Shown here: positions 16,240 through 25,395 of the stretch, piece after piece | Numbering within the stretch: the stretch's first letter is position 1 | Layout: every line of letters begins with the position of its first letter | DNA from: Mesorhizobium opportunistum WSM2075 | GTDB lineage: Bacteria > Pseudomonadota > Alphaproteobacteria > Rhizobiales > Rhizobiaceae | Length of the DNA: 64,000 bases | Direction: 5' to 3' | Assembly (NCBI RefSeq): GCF_000176035.2 | Contig: NC_015675.1 | Span: 4,778,001 to 4,842,000, forward strand | Notes under the pieces: model-generated | What the model was told of the DNA's origin: nothing | The model's input: only the letters and a program-made list of their open reading frames with translations | Databases searched by the model: none | Position numbers and translations under genes: made by a program

Positions 16240-17013
16240 ATGAGCACAGCCGCCAACAGCATCGCCTTCGTCTCGTCCGACACAGCAGACGCCAAGGCGG
16301 CGCTGGAAAGCCTGTCGGCGCGCTATGGCCAATGTCCAGTCGCGGATGCAGGGGTTGTCGTGGCCCTGGGCGGCGACGGCTTCCTGCTGCAGACCTTGCG
16401 CGACACGATGGGGACGGGAAAGAAGGTGTACGGCATGAACCGTGGCACCATCGGGTTCTTGATGAACGAGTACCGTTCCGGCGGGCTCACCGAGCGCATC
16501 GCGGCAGCGGTCGCCGAAACGATCCGCCCGCTGGAGATGCTGGCCGTCACCTCGGAAGGCGAAACGGTCTCGGCTCTGGCGATCAACGAAGTGGCGCTGT
16601 GGCGCCAATCCTATCAGACGGCCAAGATTCGCATCAGCATCGATGATCAGATACGGCTTGAAGAGTTGAATTGCGATGGCGTCATGATCGCGACGCCGGC
16701 CGGATCCACGGCCTACAATCTCTCCGCGCACGGCCCGATCCTGCCGCTCGATGCGCCGCTTCTGGCGCTGACCCCGGTCAGCCCGTTCCGTCCACGCCGC
16801 TGGCGCGGTGCATTGCTCTCCAACAAGGCGACCGTGCGCTTCGACATTCTGGAGCCGGAAAAGCGGCCGGTGAACGCCGCCGCCGACCACACGGAGGTCA
16901 AGGCGGTGACCACCGTGACGGTGCGGGAGTCGCCGACTGCGACGGCGACCTTGCTGTTCGATCCCAACCACTCCTGGAACGAGCGCATCCTGGCCGAACA
17001 GTTCCGGTATTGA
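16240..17013 (+). CDS. nadK: NAD kinase
   Basis: Predicted 257-residue cytoplasmic enzyme that makes NADP from NAD with ATP or polyphosphate. The GGDG motif is at residues 44-47, the NE motif at 116-117 (LAINEV), and the glycine-rich TPAGSTAY at 152-159. The length matches the short alphaproteobacterial form. The ATG at 16240 follows GGGAAG; earlier in-frame codons lack family features. It stands alone, with glf upstream and a helicase gene downstream. Confidence 0.95.
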   Translation: MSTAANSIAFVSSDTADAKAALESLSARYGQCPVADAGVVVALGGDGFLLQTLRDTMGTGKKVYGMNRGTIGFLMNEYRSGGLTERIAAAVAETIRPLEMLAVTSEGETVSALAINEVALWRQSYQTAKIRISIDDQIRLEELNCDGVMIATPAGSTAYNLSAHGPILPLDAPLLALTPVSPFRPRRWRGALLSNKATVRFDILEPEKRPVNAAADHTEVKAVTTVTVRESPTATATLLFDPNHSWNERILAEQFRY

Positions 17014-17095
17014 GCCGGCACAGACACAAGCAGCCGGATTAAGCATCGCGATTAAGGTTACGACTTCACAATCGCGCCAATCCCGCCCGTTTCTG

Positions 17096-17124
17096 TTGAC
17101 AAATCGCGGGCTTGCGCCTAATCG
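17096..17124 (+). promoter_or_regulatory. Sigma-70 promoter of the DEAD-box helicase gene
   Basis: TTGACA and TAATCG are separated by exactly 17 bases, predicting a transcription start near 17131. This is one of the best sigma-70 matches in the window. Confidence 0.6.
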
Positions 17125-17145
17125 CAATACCAATCTTGCAGGCGC

Positions 17146-18816
<1,671 letters not shown>

Positions 18817-18900
18817 TTCCCGGGCGGGCAAGCCAGCGATCCGGCTTGCCCTCGGTAGACGCACCGATGGATATCGACGGGCCTCGGCTTGGCGTGCCTG

Positions 18901-19506
18901 CTACATCGGGCCTGGCATCATCTTGGTCGGTTTCTCCAGCATCGGAAACTCGGCCTTGTTGCATTTCACCTTCGGGTTCGTCGGACTGAACATGCCGTTC
19001 GGATTGTCCGTCAGCCAGGCGTGAAGGTCATAGTGGACGAACTCCCTCGGGATGAGCGGATAGTGCCCCTCCATCGGGCCCATGAAGGTCTGTCCAAACA
19101 GCTTCGGCGGCGCTTTGACGTCCGGCGTCAGCGGCACCAGCCATTCCACACCGACCAACTTCAGGCCTTTCTTGGTCGGCTCGTAGATCAGGACGTTGGG
19201 CTTCATCGGGTCGAGTTTCTGGCCGACACTCGGGACATTGACGAAATGGATGCCCATGGCGCCCTTCGGGTAATCCATCGAGCCCGCTATCTTTTCTCCG
19301 CTGTAGTAGACGCAGCCGACCGTCGACAGATAGAGGTCGCGGACGGCGGCGGTGTAATCCTCATATTTGGCGAGCGATTTTTTCAAGGCATCGATGTCGG
19401 CCTTGTTGGCGTCCTCGGCCCTCGCCGCGGCGAGGCCCAGCCATAAAGTTGCAATGCCTGTCAAAGCAAGGACGCCGCAGCGCCCAAGGGTGGCTGTTCT
19501 TGTCAT
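18901..19506 (-). CDS. Exported protein of unknown function
   Basis: Predicted 201-residue periplasmic protein. A signal peptide (to about residue 30, GLAAARAED) precedes a helical start (ADIDALKKSLAKYEDYTAAV) and a mature domain with two Cys, one in VGCVYYSG and one in VKCNKAEF, that could pair. The segment AMGIHFVN is notable. I do not recognise a named domain. ATG 19506 has an AGGAATG ribosome site. It is convergent with the helicase gene. Confidence 0.75.
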   Translation of the reverse strand: MTRTATLGRCGVLALTGIATLWLGLAAARAEDANKADIDALKKSLAKYEDYTAAVRDLYLSTVGCVYYSGEKIAGSMDYPKGAMGIHFVNVPSVGQKLDPMKPNVLIYEPTKKGLKLVGVEWLVPLTPDVKAPPKLFGQTFMGPMEGHYPLIPREFVHYDLHAWLTDNPNGMFSPTNPKVKCNKAEFPMLEKPTKMMPGPM

Positions 19507-19677
19507 GCATTCCTCCCAGACTTCTGATCTGGCCGTGCAAGACCGAGGCGGAAAAATGCTGATTGCGCGGCCGATTGTACCGCCTCATCCCCTCCGGAAC
19601 AGCGAGGATGATATTCCTTTCCATGGTCGCGGGAAAGAAATTTATTAGAAATCGCTAAAATAGAGCGCGCACTTAGA

Positions 19678-19706
19678 CAAAACGGCTCCGCGTGGGAGCC
19701 GTTTTG
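19678..19706. terminator. Strong intrinsic terminator
   Basis: CAAAACGGCTCC pairs perfectly with GGAGCCGTTTTG over 12 bp around a 5-base loop. It lies 40 bases past the stop of the OmpA-like lipoprotein gene (minus strand). The T-runs are part of the stem, so it could act in either direction. Confidence 0.75.
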
Positions 19707-19746
19707 TTTTGGCTTGCCGAACAGGTCGGGGCGCTTGCCGGACAGA

Positions 19747-20397
19747 TCAGGTGAGCGGCGAAAGCTGTATCTCGACGCGGCGGTTCTGGGCGCGGCCCTC
19801 GGACGTCGCATTGGAGGCGACCGGACGCGTCTTGCCGAAGCCGGTGACGGCGAAGCGGCGCTGATCGACGCCTTGGCCGGCCAGATAATTGGCGACCGCC
19901 AGCGCACGACGCTGGGACAGATCGAAATTGTGCTGGTCGCCACCGGTCGAATCGGTGTGGCCGAAAACGTCGACCGTGGTCTGCTTGAACTTCTTCAGCA
20001 CCAGCGCAACCGAGTTCAGCACCTGGTAGAAGCCCGGCTTCACCGCATCCTGATCCGAATTGAAGGTGATGTCGGACGGCATGTTGAGGATGATCTGGTC
20101 GCCGCTGCGGGTGACGCTGACGCCGGTGCCCTCGAGCTGCCGACGCAACTCCGCCTCGTTCTGATCCATCGTGGCGCCGATAGCGCCGCCGGCCAGCGCG
20201 CCGATGCCGGCGCCGATCAGCGCATTGCGACGGTCATTGCCGCCGGCAAGCAGACCGAGGCTGGCACCCGCCAAGGCACCAAGACCGGCACCCGCGGCCG
20301 TGTTGGAAATCTTCTGGTCGCCCGTATATGGATCCGTGGTGGTGCAGGCGCTCACGAGCAAAGCCGTCGCCACGACGACGAGCACGGTCTTCTTCAT
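19747..20397 (-). CDS. OmpA-family lipoprotein with glycine-zipper region
   Basis: Predicted 216-residue outer-membrane lipoprotein resembling YiaD. The lipobox LVSAC places the lipid on Cys18. A glycine/alanine-rich zipper (about residues 35-77) is followed by an OmpA C-terminal peptidoglycan-binding domain (about 95-212) with the GHTDSTGGDQHNFDLSQRRA core and a final RRVEIQL. It anchors the outer membrane to the wall. It appears to be a single-gene unit. Confidence 0.92.
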   Translation of the reverse strand: MKKTVLVVVATALLVSACTTTDPYTGDQKISNTAAGAGLGALAGASLGLLAGGNDRRNALIGAGIGALAGGAIGATMDQNEAELRRQLEGTGVSVTRSGDQIILNMPSDITFNSDQDAVKPGFYQVLNSVALVLKKFKQTTVDVFGHTDSTGGDQHNFDLSQRRALAVANYLAGQGVDQRRFAVTGFGKTRPVASNATSEGRAQNRRVEIQLSPLT

Positions 20398-20487
20398 AGA
20401 TGGTCCCTCTCCAAGTCGCGCCTTTTCGACGGCGCCAAATCAGCCCTTGCCGCGACTTGTACCATGAAATGCGGCGAAAAGCGGAAC

Positions 20488-20517
20488 GGGAAAAATCGCC
20501 TGCAACGGCTTTTTCCC
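20488..20517 (-). terminator. Hairpin terminator after the GFA gene
   Basis: GGGAAAAA pairs with TTTTTCCC, extended inward by CGCC and GGC. It lies 35 bases beyond the stop of the minus-strand gene at 20552. Confidence 0.5.
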
Positions 20518-20551
20518 TGGAGCCGGTCGGGTAACGAACCGTGTTGGCTGG

Positions 20552-20920
20552 CTACCAGAGATTCTTGCCGTCAATGACCACCACTTCGACCTTGTCGAGA
20601 TCGAAATCATCGAACAGCCGTGAATTGACGCTGATCTTCGGATTGTCAAAATCCGGCTCGCCGGTGGACCAGTCCGGTGTTTCGGTGAAAGTGCCGCAGC
20701 CGCAGATGGCGCAAAACCCATGTTTTACGGTTTTCGATCCCCACTGATAGAAGGAAACCTTGTTCGGCGGCGTGATGAGCTTGAACTGCGAGGGGATGTA
20801 GTAGGCCCACAGCGAACCGCGCTTCGAGCAGAACGAACAGGTGCATTGCGTCACCGTTTGTGGGGCCTGCGAGACCTCGAACATTGTCGCCTTGCAGTGG
20901 CAGCTTCCCTTGATGGTCAT
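20552..20920 (-). CDS. GFA-family zinc protein (CENP-V/GFA domain)
   Basis: Predicted 122-residue cytoplasmic protein. The GFA zinc ligands are visible: SCHC at residues 6-9, CTCSFC in the first third and CAICGCG in the middle. The family is named after the glutathione-dependent formaldehyde-activating enzyme Gfa; most members, including this one, have unproved function. A second, different GFA gene occurs at 23658. It has its own ATG with a GAGGTGA site. Confidence 0.88.
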   Translation of the reverse strand: MTIKGSCHCKATMFEVSQAPQTVTQCTCSFCSKRGSLWAYYIPSQFKLITPPNKVSFYQWGSKTVKHGFCAICGCGTFTETPDWSTGEPDFDNPKISVNSRLFDDFDLDKVEVVVIDGKNLW

Positions 20921-21026
20921 GAAACATCACCTCTCCGTTGGCCGCCGCCCCTGCAACAGGGCACCATAAAGAAGCGATGCTGACAACTGTCCGTCAGCAG
21001 GCTACGGCTGAAGGCAACCTCGGCCT

Positions 21027-21917
21027 TCACCTGCCAATATAGGCGGCCAGTTCGTCCGGCGTCCCATTTGGGAAAGCCTGTTTCAGGAAGTCCAAGAACG
21101 CCGATACGCGCGCACTGAGCAGCCGCCGAGATGGGTAGAGCGCCCATAGAGAGATCTCGGGGCCGTCGATATCTCCCCAATTCACCAATGTGCCGTCAGC
21201 CAAGTCGTGGGTCACCAATGAAATGGGAAGCCGTCCCGCACCGACGCCGGCTCGCACCGCGTCCCGGACCATGATGAGCGTTGACAGCGTGAGGACAGGC
21301 TCGACTGTAATCGTCGAGCGGCCAGCTTGTGTCTTCACGTGCCATGTTTGCCGATCGCCTGGGCCGCGGGCAACGCTAGGAGCGGCGAGTCCATCTGTCG
21401 TGCGAGGAAGGCCGGGGCTTGCCACCACGACCAGACGGTCGCGCAGAAACGCCCGTCCGACCAGGCCTTCGTCGGGATCTGGATTGACTCGAATTGCCAG
21501 GTCATAACCTTCCTCGATCATGTCCACATACCGATCCTCGGTCGTGACCTCCAGCCTAACCTCCGGATACTTAACGGCAAATCCCGCGGCTATCCTCCCC
21601 ATTGCGGTCTGAGAAAAATGGAGAGGTGCACTGATCCGTAATCTGCCCTTGGGTCTCTGACCGCCCGAGGCAATCGCCGCCGCCGTCTCGTCCAGTTCGG
21701 CAAGCAACGTCCCCGTCCGCTCGAAGAGGGCCCGTCCTTCCTCGGTCAGCTTCAAGTCACGCGCGCCCCGTTCAAACAGGCGCAGATCAAGACTGCTTTC
21801 CAACTCTCCAACGCGCCGGGACAGCGTTGCCTTGGGCCGGCCAGTGGCCCTTGCCGCCTTGCCGAAGCCAGCATGGCGGGCAACGAGATTGAAATCCGCG
21901 AGGGCAAGAAGATCCAT
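21027..21917 (-). CDS. LysR-family transcriptional regulator
   Basis: Predicted 296-residue regulator. The winged HTH is at residues 1-60 (MDLLALADFNLVARHAGFGK, RPKATLSRRVGELE), and an LysR substrate domain of the CrgA/AaeR-like group follows (KGRLRISAPLHFSQTAMGR). The start at 21917 gives the classic N-terminus; an upstream in-frame start at 21983 would add a non-homologous leader. It is divergent from the NmrA-like oxidoreductase gene at 22022, the normal arrangement for a LysR protein and its target. Confidence 0.9.
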   Translation of the reverse strand: MDLLALADFNLVARHAGFGKAARATGRPKATLSRRVGELESSLDLRLFERGARDLKLTEEGRALFERTGTLLAELDETAAAIASGGQRPKGRLRISAPLHFSQTAMGRIAAGFAVKYPEVRLEVTTEDRYVDMIEEGYDLAIRVNPDPDEGLVGRAFLRDRLVVVASPGLPRTTDGLAAPSVARGPGDRQTWHVKTQAGRSTITVEPVLTLSTLIMVRDAVRAGVGAGRLPISLVTHDLADGTLVNWGDIDGPEISLWALYPSRRLLSARVSAFLDFLKQAFPNGTPDELAAYIGR

Positions 21918-22021
21918 GGCGTGTTCCACCAGTGAGACGATGCGTCTAAATTTTCCGCCTGTTTGGCGCTTTGTGAGCCACACATATGGGAGGCGTCAAG
22001 CACCCCAACAGGAGAAATTTC

Positions 22022-22891
22022 ATGACCATTCTCGTTACCGGCGCCACGGGCAACATTGGGCGCCAAGTCGTCGACCACCTCGTCAAGCGCAACGCCGATG
22101 TACGTGCCCTCGTCCGCGATCCGTCGAAAGCCAGCTTCCCGGCAGGCGTATCCGTCGTGCAAGGCGACTTTCTCGATGTCGATTCGCTGCGCAAAGCCAT
22201 GTCTGGAGTTTCCACTCTGTTCCTCCTGAACGCCGTGGTACCGGACGAGTTCACCCAAGCTTTGGTCGCGCTGAACGTCGCCCGATCGGCCGGCATCGAG
22301 CGGATCGTCTATCTGTCGGTGATCCACGCTGACGTCTACGTGAACGTGCCGCACTTCGCCGGCAAGTTCGGCGTCGAACGGATGATCGAGCAGATGGACT
22401 TCAAGGCCACGATCTTGCGCCCGGCCTACTTCATCCAGAACGATCTGATGGTCGAAGACACCATCACCGGCTACGGCACCTACCCAATGCCGATCGGCAC
22501 GAAGGGTCTTGCCATGATCGACGCCCGTGATATCGCCGAAATCGCCGCCCTTGAGCTGTTGCGCCGCGAACAGTCCGCGGAGCCACTTGCGATCGAACGG
22601 ATCAACCTCGTCGGTCCGCAGACACTGACCGGGACGGATATCGCCGCAATCTGGTCAGACGTGCTTGCCCGGCCGATAAACTATAGCGGCGACAACACAG
22701 AGGGCTTCGAGCAAAACCTCAAGCAGTTCCTGCCCGCCTGGATGGCTTACGACATGCGCTTGATGGGCGAGCGCTTCTTCACCGACGGGATGCTGCCGGA
22801 AGCCGGCGACGTCGAGCGCCTGACCGCGCTTCTGGGCCGCCCACTGCGCCCATATCGCGACTTCGCCTCAGCAGTCGCGGCCTCCGCGTGA
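22022..22891 (+). CDS. NmrA-like NAD(P)-binding oxidoreductase
   Basis: Predicted 289-residue cytoplasmic protein with a Rossmann start MTILVTGATGNIGRQVVDHL (dinucleotide motif GATGNIG at residues 7-13) and an NmrA/atypical short-chain dehydrogenase layout. No clear YxxxK catalytic pair is evident, as is common in NmrA-type redox sensors and quinone-reductase-like members. A strong AGGAGA ribosome site precedes ATG 22022. It is probably the target of the divergent LysR gene; the inducer may be a quinone or electrophile, which is inference. Confidence 0.88.
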   Translation: MTILVTGATGNIGRQVVDHLVKRNADVRALVRDPSKASFPAGVSVVQGDFLDVDSLRKAMSGVSTLFLLNAVVPDEFTQALVALNVARSAGIERIVYLSVIHADVYVNVPHFAGKFGVERMIEQMDFKATILRPAYFIQNDLMVEDTITGYGTYPMPIGTKGLAMIDARDIAEIAALELLRREQSAEPLAIERINLVGPQTLTGTDIAAIWSDVLARPINYSGDNTEGFEQNLKQFLPAWMAYDMRLMGERFFTDGMLPEAGDVERLTALLGRPLRPYRDFASAVAASA

Positions 22892-22967
22892 GGCAACAGC
22901 GTCACAGGCCAGCCATCTCAGCAAGGTTGTGGAACGATGGCTGGTCTTCCGATGCATTTGTCACAAC

Positions 22968-23345
22968 CTAAAATGAGCGCGGCGGGACGAACAGGCAGAT
23001 CGTCCTGCCGGCATCGAGACCGCCTTGATGAGCGCACCAGTGAAACTCGCCGTCAGGGCTGTCCTTGATGCGCTTGTCTGTCATGGGAACGACCTCGCCG
23101 GTGCCGGCGATCACATAGCCTTCGGGCTTCTCCAGCACTTCCCCGGTGTGTGTGGCACGACAATCATAGTTGGCACAGCAAGCGAATGGATAACTCCAGC
23201 CTTGCGGCTTTGCCGCCGTGGGCTTGGCGTCATGGGCAAAAGCAGCTGGCGTAAGTATCGCGAGCGCACCGATGGCGAGCAGGGAAAACATAAGTCGGCC
23301 AGCCGGTTGAACGGCTCTGGCCGATCGGAATGTGGCAGCAGACAT
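22968..23345 (-). CDS. Cys-rich exported protein
   Basis: Predicted 125-residue periplasmic protein. A hydrophobic signal segment (about residues 18-36, ending AAFAHD) is followed by a small domain with five Cys: FACCANYDCRA, EFHWCAHQGG and TICLFVP. The CCxxxDC pattern recurs in small exported proteins of rhizobia. Disulfides or metal binding are plausible. Start at 23345 has AAGGAAC upstream. Two palindromes lie just upstream at 23371-23399. Function unknown. Confidence 0.75.
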   Translation of the reverse strand: MSAATFRSARAVQPAGRLMFSLLAIGALAILTPAAFAHDAKPTAAKPQGWSYPFACCANYDCRATHTGEVLEKPEGYVIAGTGEVVPMTDKRIKDSPDGEFHWCAHQGGLDAGRTICLFVPPRSF

Positions 23346-23657
23346 GGAAACGTTCCTTTCAAACGAGCATCAAGCGTTTCGCTTGCCCGTTCCCGGAACG
23401 TGTCTTCCCAGTGGCCGGATCGTCAGGTCGCAGATATGCCGCGTCCGGCCATAAATGCTTTTTCTCTCCCAGCCTTTGGATGCTGGGCTGATTCCCTGGT
23501 AGGCGCAAGAAGCTGCTGCTATCGGCGATATCGCCGTGCAGGCGCCAACCCTCTGCAATTGCTGACGAGATTCAGGCCAGGTTCCACTCCCGGCATACGA
23601 GTTTCGAATAACGGGCGAGCATCGAAATAACGGCGATTGGTCCGAATCGGTTCCAGC
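23346..23657. other. Intergenic region upstream of the Cys-rich gene
   Basis: No credible gene is seen in these 312 bases. The part nearest the Cys-rich gene carries two adjacent perfect palindromes (23371-23399); the rest has no recognisable element. Confidence 0.5.
23371..23399. promoter_or_regulatory. Twin palindromes, candidate operator
   Basis: CAAGCG-TTT-CGCTTG (23371-23385) and GTTCC-C-GGAAC (23389-23399) are perfect inverted repeats three bases apart, 25-55 bases upstream of the Cys-rich gene's start. Position fits a repressor site or a leader hairpin. Confidence 0.35.
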
Positions 23658-24080
23658 CTATCGAGCGTCGGAGCCGACGATCACGTGCTCTTGATATTGC
23701 GGCAGGTCGTCGGTGATGTCGAACCAGCCCGCCTTGGAGCCGACGAAAATGTGCGCGGTCGGACGGATGGAAGGATCGTCGACAAGGGTTCCCATCGGCA
23801 CATGGAAAAAGGCTCCTTCGCGGACAAGCGAATAGAGCAATGAGCCGCACAGTCCGCAGTGGGCGTCATGAGCGCCGCTTTGATCGCCGAAGATCAGGAG
23901 CTTGTCCTCGCCCTTGACGAGGGCCAACTTGTCCCGCTCGATCCCGGCAAAAGGTTTGAAGGCCGAACCGGTGGTTCGCCGGCAATTCGAGCAGTGGCAG
24001 TTGGCCGCGTAGACGAATTCGTCGGCGACGTCGTAGCGCACTGCTCCGCAGAGGCATTTTCCCGAGAGCCTGCGTGCCAT
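23658..24080 (-). CDS. GFA-family zinc protein, second copy
   Basis: Predicted 140-residue cytoplasmic protein. Zinc ligands appear as KCLCGAVRY near the start, then NCHCSNCRRTTGSAF and HCGLCGSLLY. It belongs to the same family as the product of 20552 but to the subgroup with a GSAF loop, so it is not a recent duplicate. ATG 24080 is preferred to a TTG frame start at 24104 because MARRLSGKCLCG is the usual N-terminus and GGAG lies upstream. It ends a minus-strand set after prfB, 33 bases downstream of it. Confidence 0.88.
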   Translation of the reverse strand: MARRLSGKCLCGAVRYDVADEFVYAANCHCSNCRRTTGSAFKPFAGIERDKLALVKGEDKLLIFGDQSGAHDAHCGLCGSLLYSLVREGAFFHVPMGTLVDDPSIRPTAHIFVGSKAGWFDITDDLPQYQEHVIVGSDAR

Positions 24081-24113
24081 CGTCGGTTCAGCTCCGTCGT
24101 TCAAGTGGCTGCT

Positions 24114-25245
24114 CTAATCCAGATCCGCCACCACTTCACCCGCACCGCCCTCGATGCGTTGCGACAGCGAAGCCTCCATGAAATCGTCGAGGTCGCCATC
24201 GAGTACACTGGAAGGGCTGGTGCTTTCGACACCGGTACGGAGGTCCTTCACCAGCTGATAGGGCTGCAGCACGTAGGAGCGGATCTGGTGGCCCCAGCCG
24301 ATATCGCTCTTGGACGCTTCGGTCGCGTTGGCAACGGCTTCGCGCTTCTTCAGCTCCTCCTCATAGAGGCGCGAGCGCAGCATCTCCCAAGCCTTGGCCT
24401 TATTCTTGTGCTGCGAACGCTCGGCCTGGCAGGCAACCGCGATACCCGTGGCGATATGGGTGATGCGCACGGCCGAATCGGTTGTGTTGACGTGCTGGCC
24501 GCCCGAGCCCGACGAGCGATAGGTGTCGATGCGGACGTCGGATTCGGACACGTCGATCTCGATCGTGTCGTCGATGACCGGATAGACCCAGACGCTGGCG
24601 AAGGAGGTGTGCCGGCGCGCATTGCTGTCATAGGGCGAAATGCGCACCAGGCGATGGACGCCGGATTCCGTCTTCAGCCAGCCATAGGCATTGTGGCCCT
24701 TGATCAGCAAAGTCGCGGACTTGATGCCTGCTTCTTCGCCGTCATGCACTTCCAGCACCTCGACCTTGAAGCGGCGGCGCTCGGCCCAGCGCGTGTACAT
24801 GCGCAAAAGCATCGAGGCCCAGTCCTGGCTTTCGGTGCCGCCCGCGCCTGCGTGGACTTCGAGATAGGTGTCGTTGGCGTCGGCTTCGCCCGACAGCAGT
24901 GTCTCGACCTGGCGGGCTTTCGCCTCGCCCTGCATGGAGCGGAGCGCTGCCTCGGCCTCGGCGATGACGCCTTCGTCGCCCTCTTCCTCGCCGAGCTCGA
25001 TCAGGCCGATATTGTCCTCCAGCGCCTGCGTCAGACCCTTGACCGATGCAATGCCTTCCTCGAGGCCCTGGCGCTCGCGCATCAGCTTCTGCGCCTCCAG
25101 CGGTTCGTTCCATAGGCTGGCGTCCTCGGCGCGAACGTTCAGGTATTCAAGCCGCTTTATGGCCTGATCCCAGTCAAAGATGCCTCCTCAGCAGGGTTAT
25201 CGCCTGCCTGATCTCGTCGACAATATTCTGCGTTTCCGCGCGCAT
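24114..25245 (-). CDS. prfB: Peptide chain release factor 2, made by programmed +1 frameshift
   Basis: RF2 releases peptides at UGA and UAA. Two frames must be joined: 25245-25177 encodes [19 protein letters not shown] up to HL then UGA; skipping T25176 continues with [13 protein letters not shown] to the stop at 24114. The joined product is 376 residues, normal for rhizobia. The site CTTTGAC with AGGAGG just upstream is the classic RF2 autoregulatory slip site. The GGQ tripeptide is present ([13 protein letters not shown]). The stop-codon recognition tripeptide, usually SPF, reads SPY here ([12 protein letters not shown]). It is downstream of mrcA and amiC on the same strand. Confidence 0.96.
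25173..25188 (-). promoter_or_regulatory. RF2 programmed frameshift site
   Basis: On the minus strand AGGAGG (25188-25183) lies three bases before CTTTGAC (25179-25173). The internal SD stimulates slippage of the CTT-decoding tRNA by +1 when UGA is read slowly because RF2 is scarce. Spacing matches the E. coli site. Confidence 0.93.
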
Positions 25246-25395
25246 GGCCTGGTATTTTGTCCTGTTGCTGAAGTGACACTTCGGTCGGCGCGATACATAG
25301 GGACGCCGCCGCCATGTGTAAAGCGAACATGTGCAAAGCGAATAGGCCGGCCCCAGGGCCAACCCCAAGGCCAGCCGTGCCGACGACCGGACCCG

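Noticed and set aside
23370..23558. Minus-strand frame of 62 codons upstream of the Cys-rich gene
   Set aside because: No ribosome site and no conserved features; it overlaps the palindromic control region.
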